10,162 nucleotides of DNA from an uncultured Lachnospiraceae bacterium (GTDB lineage: Bacteria > Bacillota > Clostridia > Lachnospirales > Anaerotignaceae), in NCBI GenBank assembly GCA_944384285.1, contig CALWSX010000152.1:1-10162 (forward strand), written 5' to 3'. The notes below the pieces were generated by a model. The model was not told where the DNA came from and did not search any database. It saw nothing but the letters and a program-made list of their open reading frames with translations. A program made the position numbers and the translations under genes. Positions 1-7,113 of this stretch are shown in pieces; the first letter of the stretch is position 1, and every line of letters begins with the position of its first letter.

Positions 1-1193
1 CCCATTGCTTTAAGTTTAATACCATATCTTGAGCCTTGTTTATAAAGTTTTGGTTCTTCAAGTACAATATTTTCAAATTCAGGAGAAACAACTCCGTAAC
101 CTTTTCTGTTAAGGTCGTATAAAGCTGTTTCAAATTTATCATATTCTTTTTTAATTCTTGCAAGATCACGAATTGTAGAAATTAATTCATAATCATTTTC
201 AATAGGCATAGAAATAGTTTCACTTAAAATTTTATAGAAAAGATTATCATTTACCGAAAAATCAACGTTTACATTTCCTTTTCCTAAATCACTGTTTCCA
301 AGATATACTTTTTTAATTGTTTCTTCATCTGTTTCAAGTGTATTAATTTTATCTTTAATATCTGTAATTTTGTTGCTTTCCATAAAGTTATTTCTAATTA
401 AATCAAGTATAGATTTTTTAAGCCAGTGATCATCATCAAGAGATTCTATGTATTTTGGAAAACTGAAATTTATTTCTTTTACAGGAAATTCATAAAGAAG
501 ATTTTCAAATATACAGTGTATGTCGTTTTCTTTCATATTTGTGCAGTTAACAGGGATAACAGGAACTTCATATCTTTCTTCCATTTCGGATTTAATTGTT
601 TTTACTTCATCAGAAAATGGTCTTTCTGAATTAAGTAAAACAACAAAAGGTTTTCCCAAAGTTTTAAGTTCATTTATAACTCTATCCTCGGCTTCCTGAT
701 AGTTTTCTTTAGGAATATCAGTAAAACTTCCGTCTGTTGTAACAACAATTCCTATTGTTGAATGGTCTTTTATTACCTTTTCTGTGCCTATTTCGGCTGC
801 TTTTGTAAAAGGAATAGCTTCATTAAACCAAGGTGTATTTACCATTCTTTCTGAATCGTCTTCCATGTTTCCTTCTGCTCCAGGAACAATATATCCAACA
901 CAGTCAATAAGACGTGCATTAAATTTTAAATTATCAGAAAGTTTTACAGAAACTGCTTTTGATGGTACAAATTTAGGCTCAGTTGTCATAATAGTTTTTC
1001 CTGATGATGATTGAGGAAGTTCATCTTTTGCCATTTCAACAAGATTTTCATCTTCCATATAAGGTATTACCATTAAGTCCATAAATCTTTTTATAAATGT
1101 TGATTTTCCTGTTCTTACAGGACCGACAACACCTATCATAAAACTGCCATTTGTTCTTTTTGCGATATCATCATATATATCAAATTTATCCAT
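1..1193 (-). CDS. spoIVA: Stage IV sporulation protein A (spore coat morphogenetic ATPase), 3' end missing
   Basis: Translating the minus strand from the ATG at 1193 gives an open frame to the window edge: 397 codons of a protein usually near 490 residues, so the C-terminus lies outside. The start reads MDKFDIYDDIAKRTNGSF. A Walker A motif (GPVRTGKS, residues 24-31, Lys30) is followed by a Thr-Thr pair at 70-71 (TTEPKFVP) and a DCVGY motif at 97-101. These are hallmarks of SpoIVA, which binds and hydrolyses ATP and polymerises on the forespore surface as the base layer of the spore coat. Expression in the family is in the mother cell, normally under sigma-E. The ribosome binding site is an unusual G-run (GGGGGGA, six bases before ATG) lying in the 3' arm of a hairpin. 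The gene follows the acyl-CoA synthetase fusion gene in the same direction with 87 bases between. The identification is secure. Confidence 0.96.
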   Translation of the reverse strand, partial: MDKFDIYDDIAKRTNGSFMIGVVGPVRTGKSTFIKRFMDLMVIPYMEDENLVEMAKDELPQSSSGKTIMTTEPKFVPSKAVSVKLSDNLKFNARLIDCVGYIVPGAEGNMEDDSERMVNTPWFNEAIPFTKAAEIGTEKVIKDHSTIGIVVTTDGSFTDIPKENYQEAEDRVINELKTLGKPFVVLLNSERPFSDEVKTIKSEMEERYEVPVIPVNCTNMKENDIHCIFENLLYEFPVKEINFSFPKYIESLDDDHWLKKSILDLIRNNFMESNKITDIKDKINTLETDEETIKKVYLGNSDLGKGNVNVDFSVNDNLFYKILSETISMPIENDYELISTIRDLARIKKEYDKFETALYDLNRKGYGVVSPEFENIVLEEPKLYKQGSRYGIKLKAM

Positions 1194-1254
1194 AAAAAAT
1201 CCCCCCAAAATCATAAAATAATGATATTCATTAATATATATGAGCTTTTGGGGG
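1194..1254 (-). terminator. Intrinsic-terminator-like hairpin overlapping the spoIVA ribosome binding site
   Basis: On the minus strand CCCCCAAAA (1254-1246) pairs with TTTTGGGGG in the run at 1210-1201. The stem continues after a two-base bulge (1245-1244) as TCATA with TATGA, and an inner TAATGA/TCATTA stem closes a three-base loop. A run of six T (1199-1194) follows the G-run after one A, as in a Rho-independent terminator. It would end the fusion-gene transcript. The same G-run is the only candidate Shine-Dalgarno for spoIVA, so a read-through transcript would have it buried in the stem. Confidence 0.7.
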
Positions 1255-1290
1255 ATTGTATTCAAAAATTTATATATTTTTTATGCTGTT
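1255..1290 (-). promoter_or_regulatory. Candidate sigma-E type promoter for spoIVA
   Basis: The minus strand has AATACAAT at 1262-1255, one mismatch from the sigma-E -10 consensus CATACAnT. The -35 side is poor: the best candidates are an A/T stretch or GCATAAA overlapping the stop codon of the upstream gene, with non-ideal spacing. Initiation about 6-8 bases downstream would fall in the 5' arm of the hairpin at 1254-1246, removing most of the C-run that could mask the ribosome binding site. Supported by the -10 and by the known sigma-E control of spoIVA; the -35 is weak. Confidence 0.4.
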
Positions 1291-3794
1291 TCAATTTCAC
1301 TTGCGCTCTTAAGTCCAAGTTTTTCTATAGCATTTTCTCGCATTTTGTATTTTAAGATTTTACCGGCAACATTCATAGGGAAAGAATCTGTAAATTCAAT
1401 GTATTTTGGTACTTTATGTTTAGCCATGTGAGCGAGAATATAGTCTTTCATTTCAGCTTCTGTCATTTCTTCACCGTCTTTTAAAATTATATAAGCCATA
1501 ATTTCTTCACCGTACTGTTTGTCAGGAACACCGATTACCTGTACGTCTTTTACTTTTTTATGAGTATAAATAAATTCTTCAATTTCTTTAGGGTAAATAT
1601 TTTCGCCGCCTCGAATTATCATGTCTTTGAGTCTTCCTGTTATTCTGAAGTTACCTTCTTCTGTCATACAGCCCAAATCACCTGTATGAAGCCAACCGTC
1701 TTTATCTATTGCTTCAGAAGTCGCTTTAGGCATTTTATAATATCCTTTCATAATATTGTAACCTCTTGCTACAAATTCACCAGTTTCACCTACAGGCATT
1801 TCTTCACCGGTTTCAGGATTTATTATTTTACATTCAATTTCAGGAAGTGCGCGACCAACAGTACCTACTCTTACTTCAAGTGGGTCATCAGCAGAACTCA
1901 TTGTACAACCAGGAGATGCTTCTGTCTGACCGTAAACTATAGTAATTTCTTTCATATTCATTTTATTAACAACATCTCTCATTATAGCAATAGGACAAGG
2001 GCTTCCGGCCATAATACCTGTACGCATAAGAGAAAAGTCTGTTTTAGGGAAGTCCTTATGTTCGAGCATAGCAATAAACATTGTAGGAACTCCGTGGAAA
2101 CAAGTTATATGTTCCTGATTTATACATGTAAGAGCAGATTTTGGCGAGAAGTATGGAAGCGGACATATAGTTGTACCATGTGTCATTGCAGCTGTCATGG
2201 AAAGTACCATACCAAAACAGTGGAACATAGGAACTTGAATCATCATTCTGTCTGCAGTTGATAAATCCATTCTGTCACCAATACATTTTCCGTTATTTAC
2301 AACGTTAAAATGAGTAAGCATTACACCTTTAGGGAATCCTGTTGTACCTGATGTATATTGCATATTGCATACATCTCCAGGATCAACGGAAGCAGCAAGG
2401 CGAATTACTTCTTCCAAAGGAACAAGGTCTTTTCTTTTCATAGCTTCTTCCCAAGAAAGAGAACCTTCTTGATTAAATCCTACTGTAATAACGTTGCGTA
2501 AGAATGGAAGTCTTTTTGCATGAAGAGGTTTACCTTTTTCTGTAGTTTTTAATTCTGGACAAAGTTCATTTATAATTTCTTTATAATTTGAGTCTCTGTA
2601 GCCGTCAATCATAATAAGAGTATGTGTATCTGACTGTCTTAAAAGGTATTCAGCTTCATGAATTTTATAGGCAGTATTCATAGAAACAAGTACAGCACCT
2701 ATTTTTGTAGTAGCCCAGAAAGCTATAAACCATTGTGGGATATTAGTAGCCCATACGGCAACGTGACTTCCTTGTCTTACACCTAATGATATAAGAACTC
2801 TTGCAAAGTCATTTACATCATTTCTGAATTCACTGTAAGTTCTTGTATAATCAAGAGTTGTATATTTAAAAGCATATTGGTCAGGAAATTCCATAACCAT
2901 TTTATCAAGTACATCAGAAAATGTTTTTTCAATAAGAAGATCTTTTTTCCAAACAAATTTTCCTGTATGTGCTTTATTATAATAAAGAGCATCTTTTTTC
3001 TTTGAAGGATTTGAAAATTTTGAAATATAGTTTTGGAAATGTGTAAAAACAATTTCAGGGTCTTGTATTTCAGGAATCCATTTAGGGTCCCATTCAAGTG
3101 TAATAAACCCACTGTAATTTACAGAAGATAAAGCTTTCATCATTTCACCAACAGGAAGCTCCCCTTCTCCTATAAGACAATATTCACGTTTTCCGTTTGT
3201 TTCCATAGAGTCTTTTATATGAACATGACGTACATATGCTCCAAGGTTTTTAATAGTTGTTTCTGCATCTTCATTATTATAGAAGTAAGGGTGATGCATA
3301 TCCCAAAGAGCAGCTAAATTATCATTTGCAAAATATTCAAGAAGTTCTCTTAATTTTGCGCTGTCACAAAAAAGTCCAACTGTTTCTATAAGTATTATTA
3401 TGTTATTTTTTTCAGCCACAGGGAGTATTTTTTCAATAAATTTTTTTGTTGTTTCCATTCCTGCTTCATCATTTGATAAAGCATGGATACGGATATACGG
3501 ACATGAAATATCTTTTGCTAAAATAATATTATTTTTTGTTTCTGTATAACATTTTTCAAAATCTTCTTCTTTAGAAATATCTTCTAATATATCAATACAT
3601 GCGATTTTGATTTTTTCATTTCTTAATCTGCGTACACTTTTTAATATATTGTCACTTCTTAAAGCTGTTTTTAAAAGCATTTCATAATTTCCGTTATGAA
3701 GTTCTATACCGTTTAATCCTGTTTCTTTTGCTAAATCTATATATTCTTCAAAAGAATATTTGTTCCAACCTTTTATTGAAAAAGATAAGTTCAT
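1281..3794 (-). CDS. Fusion: sugar-phosphate isomerase/epimerase-like TIM barrel + AMP-forming acyl-CoA synthetase
   Basis: An 837-residue protein with two domains. Residues 1 to about 260 resemble the xylose isomerase-like/AP-endonuclease-2 TIM barrel family, with plausible metal ligands kept: Glu137 (LIETVG), Asp165 and His168 (LWDMHHP), His190/192 (VRHVHIKD) and Glu234 (LEWDP), plus the family's GEGELP stretch near 209. Residues from about 285 to the end are a full-length ANL-family ligase of the FadD/ACSF2 type: phosphate loop TSGTTGFPKG (481-490), YGQTE (621-625), HTGD (703-706), GRLKDMIIRGGENI (720-733) and the C-terminal catalytic lysine in AGKILKY (Lys812). It should convert a carboxylic acid, ATP and CoA to an acyl-CoA. 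Strong RBS (AGGAGG); it starts 14 bases after the LeuA-like stop, so the two form one operon under the leucine T-box. The barrel's substrate is unknown. Isovalerate is inferred as the ligase substrate only from the T-box. The single open frame argues against an assembly artefact. Confidence 0.9.
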   Translation of the reverse strand: MNLSFSIKGWNKYSFEEYIDLAKETGLNGIELHNGNYEMLLKTALRSDNILKSVRRLRNEKIKIACIDILEDISKEEDFEKCYTETKNNIILAKDISCPYIRIHALSNDEAGMETTKKFIEKILPVAEKNNIIILIETVGLFCDSAKLRELLEYFANDNLAALWDMHHPYFYNNEDAETTIKNLGAYVRHVHIKDSMETNGKREYCLIGEGELPVGEMMKALSSVNYSGFITLEWDPKWIPEIQDPEIVFTHFQNYISKFSNPSKKKDALYYNKAHTGKFVWKKDLLIEKTFSDVLDKMVMEFPDQYAFKYTTLDYTRTYSEFRNDVNDFARVLISLGVRQGSHVAVWATNIPQWFIAFWATTKIGAVLVSMNTAYKIHEAEYLLRQSDTHTLIMIDGYRDSNYKEIINELCPELKTTEKGKPLHAKRLPFLRNVITVGFNQEGSLSWEEAMKRKDLVPLEEVIRLAASVDPGDVCNMQYTSGTTGFPKGVMLTHFNVVNNGKCIGDRMDLSTADRMMIQVPMFHCFGMVLSMTAAMTHGTTICPLPYFSPKSALTCINQEHITCFHGVPTMFIAMLEHKDFPKTDFSLMRTGIMAGSPCPIAIMRDVVNKMNMKEITIVYGQTEASPGCTMSSADDPLEVRVGTVGRALPEIECKIINPETGEEMPVGETGEFVARGYNIMKGYYKMPKATSEAIDKDGWLHTGDLGCMTEEGNFRITGRLKDMIIRGGENIYPKEIEEFIYTHKKVKDVQVIGVPDKQYGEEIMAYIILKDGEEMTEAEMKDYILAHMAKHKVPKYIEFTDSFPMNVAGKILKYKMRENAIEKLGLKSASEIETA

Positions 3795-3808
3795 AAATTA
3801 TCCTCCTC

Positions 3809-5230
3809 TTAATTTTCTTCGTATGCAATTTTGTTAAGAGCATTTATATATGCTTTTATACTTGCGCCTATAATGTCTGTTGAAATTCCGCTTCCGGAAT
3901 AAAGTCTTCCGTCTCCGGCACGTAATCTTACGATAGTACGCCCCATAGCCTCTCTACCTTCTGTAATAGCTTGAATCTGGAAATCATCAAGTTCATAATG
4001 ATGTCCTATAATTTGTTCAATAGCCAAGAATGCAGCGTCAATAGGGCCATCTCCGATATATATACCTTCAAGGAGTTCGTTATTTTTTGTAATTTTTATA
4101 TGAGCAGTTGCTGAAATTATATTTCCGCTGTTAATTACATAGCTTTTTAATTCATAAGTAGGTGGAACCTGTAAAGCTGTTGTTGCAATAAGAGCGTCAA
4201 GTTCGTTGTAAGTAAGACTTTTCTTGTTTGAGTCAGAAATACTTTTAACAGCATCTAAAACCTTTTTAGCGTCATCGTGTGAAAGTTCATAGCCAAGGTA
4301 TGAAATAGCTTTGTTAATAGCTTCTGTGCTGTCATCTTCAAAGATATTTATTTCTTCTTTTCCATTTTCAGCTACGCCGTTTTCAAAAGGTGAATTTTTA
4401 CTTTTTTTAGTTTCAAAAATCCATTTAATTCTTTTTACAGATTTTTTAAGTTCAGTAATATTTAAATCAGAAGATATATCCATATCTTTTCCTTTATTTC
4501 TTATAAGTTCAGAAATTTCTTCAAGATGAATTATATCTTTTCCTGTTGATGCACATTTAATTTCAGAAACTCCATTTTTAAGAGCATAATAAGCGTTTGC
4601 ATTAGCCATATTTAAAGCATTTGAAAGACAAACACCTAAATTAATGTTATTAAGTTCAGGAATATCATTTTTCAAATTTTTAATAAACTCTCCTATTTCA
4701 TCAGGAAGCATTGCGCCTGCTGTATCTGCTAAAGTAATTGTAGTAGCACCGGAAGAAATTGCTGTTTTTATAGCTTCGTTTAAAACATCTTTTTCACTTC
4801 TGGTTGCATCTGCTGCTACAAATTCAATATCGTTTGTATATTTTTTACATTTTTCAACAGTATCTTTAATAATCTGCATTACTGCATTTGGTTTTTTTCT
4901 GAAGAAGTATTCCATTTGAACTGTAGATGTAGGAACAACAACAGATAATCTTTTGTTTTCAGCATATTTTATACATTCCCATGCATCAGATACTCCGTTT
5001 TCCTCAAAAGCAACAGGAATTGAAACTACAGAATTTTTAACTGTCTGAACAATTGTTTTTGTAAGCACAGAGCTTATTTTATCGTTGTTTAGAGGTGCAA
5101 TTTCTATTACAGAAACATTTATTTTATCAAGAAGTTTAATTGTTTCTATTTTTTCTTTAAAAGAAATTGAAGCATTTCCGTTGTTATCGGAATATTTAAT
5201 AGTTGAGTCAGCAATAAATATTTTTTTCAT
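3809..5230 (-). CDS. LeuA-like protein (HMGL-like barrel + LeuA regulatory domain) with altered metal-site residues
   Basis: A 473-residue protein related to 2-isopropylmalate/citramalate synthases. Residues 1 to about 245 align with the HMGL-like catalytic barrel: DATRS (141-145) and LADTAGAMLPDE (167-178) are recognisable. The key motifs are changed. The family's DTTLRDGEQ appears as DSTIKYSDN (8-16), so the catalytic Arg is Lys12 and the metal-binding Asp is Tyr13. The metal-binding HxH of the HCHND motif appears as CLSNA (201-205). The linker that normally holds a catalytic His is short and unlike the family. By contrast the C-terminal LeuA allosteric domain (about 325-473) is well conserved: GDGPIDAA (393-400), GREAMGRTIVRLR (425-437) and YSGSGISTDIIGASIKAY (444-461). 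First gene after the leucine T-box; RBS AAGGAG seven bases before ATG. It may have a different chemistry, or act as a leucine-binding regulatory partner. I would not annotate it as a working leuA. Confidence 0.85.
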   Translation of the reverse strand: MKKIFIADSTIKYSDNNGNASISFKEKIETIKLLDKINVSVIEIAPLNNDKISSVLTKTIVQTVKNSVVSIPVAFEENGVSDAWECIKYAENKRLSVVVPTSTVQMEYFFRKKPNAVMQIIKDTVEKCKKYTNDIEFVAADATRSEKDVLNEAIKTAISSGATTITLADTAGAMLPDEIGEFIKNLKNDIPELNNINLGVCLSNALNMANANAYYALKNGVSEIKCASTGKDIIHLEEISELIRNKGKDMDISSDLNITELKKSVKRIKWIFETKKSKNSPFENGVAENGKEEINIFEDDSTEAINKAISYLGYELSHDDAKKVLDAVKSISDSNKKSLTYNELDALIATTALQVPPTYELKSYVINSGNIISATAHIKITKNNELLEGIYIGDGPIDAAFLAIEQIIGHHYELDDFQIQAITEGREAMGRTIVRLRAGDGRLYSGSGISTDIIGASIKAYINALNKIAYEEN

Positions 5231-5266
5231 AGTATTCTCCTTATAATGTTATTTTTTTAATAAACT

Positions 5267-5298
5267 AAAAAACCCTGAGGTTATAAATAACCTCAGGG
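5267..5298 (-). terminator. Rho-independent terminator of the Leu T-box
   Basis: On the minus strand CCCTGAGGTTA and TAACCTCAGGG form a perfect 11-bp stem with a short loop, followed by six T (5272-5267). The 5' arm lies just after the T-box core, so forming the antiterminator excludes this hairpin. It sits 36 bases before the LeuA-like start codon. Confidence 0.93.
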
Positions 5299-5535
5299 AC
5301 GAATTACCGTGGTACCACCCTGATTACTGCAAACAGCAATCACTCATTTCACGCTCATAAAAGCGTAAAGCCATGATAACGGGGCAACCGTAATCTCTTA
5401 CTGTAAGTTCAGAGATTCTGCTCGGGAATGAGACTGCAGACTCGATTAGTTTACCGGTTCGCAGCAACCACCGGCTCTCTTAAAAACATCCTCGACGCAT
5501 AGTTCCGTCTTTGCATTTAGATATTAAAAATGTTG
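5267..5535 (-). promoter_or_regulatory. T-box riboswitch leader, leucine specifier (CUC)
   Basis: On the minus strand the leader has the conserved Stem I apical elements (AGAGAGCCGGTGG...CTGCGAACCGG), a Stem II-like pair (AATCTCT/AGAGATT), a pseudoknot-like ACGG/CCGT element, a Stem III hairpin (GATTGCTG/CAGTAATC at 5341-5322) and the T-box core GGGTGGTACCACGG, followed by a terminator. The specifier is read by position: codon, one purine, five bases, then GAGC, as in the well-studied glyQS leader. This gives CTC at 5432-5430, then A, TTCCC, GAGC, hence Leu. TGGT in the antiterminator bulge fits tRNAs with discriminator A, as tRNA-Leu has. It should let transcription into the LeuA-like/synthetase operon proceed when tRNA-Leu(GAG) is uncharged. 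The leader as a whole is certain; the specifier is likely. Confidence 0.93.
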
Positions 5536-5541
5536 TATTTA

Positions 5542-5570
5542 TTTTTATCACAAAAAAGTTAACTTGTCAA
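5542..5570 (-). promoter_or_regulatory. Sigma-A promoter of the Leu T-box operon
   Basis: The minus strand has TTGACA at 5570-5565, a 17-base spacer and TAAAAA at 5547-5542. The spacer ends in TGA, giving an extended -10 (TGn). Expected start near 5535, just before Stem I of the T-box. The other T-box promoters in the window also have TTGACA, 17 bases and a TGn extension. Confidence 0.75.
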
Positions 5571-5593
5571 CATAAATTTTAAAAAAAATAAAA

Positions 5594-5666
5594 TGGGAGT
5601 TACAGGGCTCGAACCTGTGACCCTCTGCTTGTAAGGCAGATGCTCTCCCAGCTGAGCTAAACTCCC
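5594..5666 (-). tRNA. tRNA-Val(UAC)
   Basis: The 73-base sequence folds as a cloverleaf: acceptor GGGAGTT/AACTCCC, D arm GCTC/GAGC, anticodon arm TCTGC-CTTACAA-GCAGA with anticodon TAC, five-base variable loop, T arm ACAGG-TTCGAGC-CCTGT and discriminator A. The 3' CCA is not encoded. It is followed on the minus strand by TTTTA and a T-run, which may end the tRNA transcript. Its anticodon pairs with the GUA specifier of the third T-box in this window. Confidence 0.97.
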
Positions 5667-5695
5667 ATAGTTAACAGATATTACGAAAAAAACAA

Positions 5696-5767
5696 TGACC
5701 CGTAAGGGAATCGAACCCTTGTTTTAGCCGTGAGAGGGCCACGTCTTAGCCGCTTGACCAACGGGCC
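5696..5767 (-). tRNA. tRNA-Glu(CUC)
   Basis: A 72-base cloverleaf: acceptor GGCCCGT/ACGGGTC, D arm GTC/GAC, anticodon arm TGGCC-CTCTCAC-GGCTA (one G-U pair) with anticodon CTC, T arm AAGGG-TTCGATT-CCCTT and discriminator A. CCA is not encoded. It closely resembles the usual bacterial tRNA-Glu but reads GAG instead of GAA, so it is probably the minor glutamate isoacceptor. It lies 29 bases upstream of tRNA-Val and shares its promoter. Confidence 0.96.
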
Positions 5768-5797
5768 ATAACCCATACCTGTTTAATAACTTTTATT

Positions 5798-5826
5798 ATG
5801 ATATCACAATAAATTTAATTAATCAA
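5798..5826 (-). promoter_or_regulatory. Sigma-A promoter of the tRNA-Glu/tRNA-Val unit
   Basis: The minus strand has TTGATT at 5826-5821, a 17-base spacer ending TGA, and TATCAT at 5803-5798, giving an extended -10. It lies about 30 bases before the first base of tRNA-Glu. It is divergent from the exonuclease gene that starts downstream on the plus strand. Confidence 0.75.
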
Positions 5827-5884
5827 GCCTTTTTTAATTTTTATTCTTTATTTTATAAATTTACTGTTATTTTTAAACGATACG

Positions 5885-5893
5885 TGGTAAAAT
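5885..5893 (+). promoter_or_regulatory. Possible extended -10 promoter of the exonuclease gene
   Basis: TGGTAAAAT matches an extended -10 (TGn-TAAAAT), about 33 bases before the preferred start codon. No good -35 is seen at 16-18 bases, so the call rests on the -10 alone. Apart from this and the divergent tRNA promoter, I see nothing else in the interval 5768-5926. Confidence 0.35.
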
Positions 5894-5926
5894 AAGAAAA
5901 ATTGTACTATGGAGAAAAAGTGTGTT

Positions 5927-6676
5927 ATGGATTATATTGTTATAGACTTTGAATTTAATCAGGCTTATGATTTGGGAAAAGAAAATCATGAAAAACAAAA
6001 TCCCCTCTGCCCTTTTGAAATAATTCAAATTGGAGCGGTAAAATTAAACAGTGATCTTGAATACGTGGATCAATTTAATAAAATAATTAAGCCTGTAATT
6101 TATAAAAAAATTCATCCTTTTGTAGAAAAAATTACCGGTATTACTCAACAAACGGTAAAAAAAGGAACATCATTTTCTAAAGCGTATTCTTTATTTTCTG
6201 AATTTGTTAAACCTGATGATGTTTTGTGTACATGGGGTGTTGATGATATTAAATATCTTTTTAAAAATATTCTTTTTCATGGTCTTGATTATAATCTTAT
6301 GCCTTTAAATTATTTGAATATACAAGATATTGCTACAAAACATCTTAAATATACAAAAGGACAAGCTATTGGGCTTAAAAATGCAGTTATGATGTTTGAT
6401 ATTGATATCGAGAAAGATTTTCATGACGCTTATAATGATGCTTACTATACAGCTGAAATATTTAAAAAGATTAATCCTGAAATTATAAGTATTAAGAATT
6501 TTGATATAAATTCTCTTATGAGAAAAAAATCTGTAAAAACTTCTGTTAATACAAAAGAACTTACATCTTTCTTTGAACAATTCCTTGAAAGAAAGCTTGA
6601 AAAAGAAGAAATCAGAATTATTAAAAAAGCCTATATTTTAGGGAAAAAAGGTGCATTTGATATGGATAAATATTAA
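5927..6676 (+). CDS. DEDDh-family 3'-5' exonuclease (RNase T / DNA Pol III epsilon-like)
   Basis: A 249-residue protein from the preferred start. The five DEDDh catalytic positions are visible: Asp7 and Glu9 in IDFEFNQ (Exo I), Asp107 in TWGVDD (Exo II), and His166 and Asp171 in FHDAYNDAYY (Exo III). Such enzymes use two metal ions to remove nucleotides from 3' ends of RNA or DNA. The single-domain form resembles the KapD/ERI1-like exonucleases of Firmicutes; the substrate cannot be told from sequence. The tail from about residue 190 is charged, lysine-rich and unassigned. Start choice: an in-frame ATG at 5909 would add six residues but has no ribosome binding site, while 5927 has GGAG 12 bases upstream and gives the family-typical start just before the first catalytic Asp. 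It is a single gene, divergent from the tRNAs. No clear terminator follows, so transcripts may run into the next T-box leader. Confidence 0.88.
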   Translation: MDYIVIDFEFNQAYDLGKENHEKQNPLCPFEIIQIGAVKLNSDLEYVDQFNKIIKPVIYKKIHPFVEKITGITQQTVKKGTSFSKAYSLFSEFVKPDDVLCTWGVDDIKYLFKNILFHGLDYNLMPLNYLNIQDIATKHLKYTKGQAIGLKNAVMMFDIDIEKDFHDAYNDAYYTAEIFKKINPEIISIKNFDINSLMRKKSVKTSVNTKELTSFFEQFLERKLEKEEIRIIKKAYILGKKGAFDMDKY

Positions 6677-6753
6677 ATTTATCTTCTTTAATTAAATAAA
6701 AAAACTGAATTCTTTGTTAAAAAAATACTTATAAAATTTTTTTAAAAAAATAG

Positions 6754-6782
6754 TTGACATTAAAACTTTTATGTGATAATAT
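6754..6782 (+). promoter_or_regulatory. Sigma-A promoter of the Ile T-box unit
   Basis: TTGACA (6754-6759), a 17-base spacer ending TGA and TAATAT (6777-6782) form a near-consensus promoter with an extended -10. Expected start near 6789, just before Stem I of the T-box. The short stretch between the exonuclease stop and this promoter (6677-6753) is A/T-rich and holds no gene I can see. Confidence 0.85.
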
Positions 6783-6788
6783 TTGTGA

Positions 6789-7075
6789 AAATTAAATATT
6801 GCTCTAAAAGCTATGACGAAGACGGCTAAAGGCTAATATTTTTCAGAGAGTTGACGTTTGGTGCAAGTCAATATTTATTTCCTTAGATAAAGCCTATCAC
6901 TTCTGAGCTGGAGGTTTGAAAGCCGTTTTGGTTAGTAAGTGCCTTTCGTGATTACTGCGTAAATGTATAGGACTTGTTGGAGTCTAAAGTGGCGGTTAAT
7001 TTTAACCGCAAGTTGAGTGGTACCGCGGGAAAGATTTTATACCCGTCTCAATGTTTATTGAGACGGGTTTTTTGT
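6789..7075 (+). promoter_or_regulatory. T-box riboswitch leader, isoleucine specifier (AUC)
   Basis: Stem I apical elements (CAGAGAGTTGACG...GGTGCAAGTCAA), a GAAG/CTTC specifier-proximal helix, a Stem III hairpin (GCGGTTAA/TTAACCGC at 6992-7009), the T-box core GAGTGGTACCGCGGG (about 7015-7029) and a terminator are all present in order. Using the positional rule (codon, purine, five bases, GAGC) the specifier is ATC at 6896-6898, followed by A, CTTCT and GAGC, hence Ile. The TGGT bulge fits the discriminator A of tRNA-Ile. Uncharged tRNA-Ile(GAU) should favour antitermination and expression of the HTH-cupin-synthetase gene 39 bases beyond the terminator. Confidence 0.94.
7042..7075 (+). terminator. 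Rho-independent terminator of the Ile T-box
   Basis: CCCGTCTCAAT (7042-7052) and ATTGAGACGGG (7057-7067) form a perfect 11-bp stem with a four-base loop, followed by a T-run. It is the alternative fold to the antiterminator built on the upstream T-box core. Confidence 0.94.
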
Positions 7076-7113
7076 TTTTTATTTTTAAATTTTAAACAAA
7101 TGGAGGATAAAAA

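Noticed and set aside
1560..2261. 233-codon open frame on the plus strand
   Set aside because: It lies antisense within the acyl-CoA synthetase domain, whose conserved motifs prove the minus-strand frame. The plus-strand translation is rich in Cys, His, Phe and Ser and has no recognisable domain.
3809..5230. Annotation as a working 2-isopropylmalate synthase (leuA)
   Set aside because: The regulatory domain matches, but the catalytic Arg-Asp pair and the HxH metal ligands are replaced, so a functional leuA call is not supported.
5909..5926. Upstream ATG at 5909 as start of the exonuclease
   Set aside because: No ribosome binding site precedes it, and it adds only six residues before the family-typical start. 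The GGAG at 5911-5914 fits the ATG at 5927, though with a long spacing, so 5909 is not excluded.
6731..6752. A/T palindrome (AAAATTTTTTT/AAAAAAA) as terminator of the exonuclease gene
   Set aside because: It has no G-C pairs in the stem and would be too weak for an intrinsic terminator. Such runs are expected in this AT-rich spacer.
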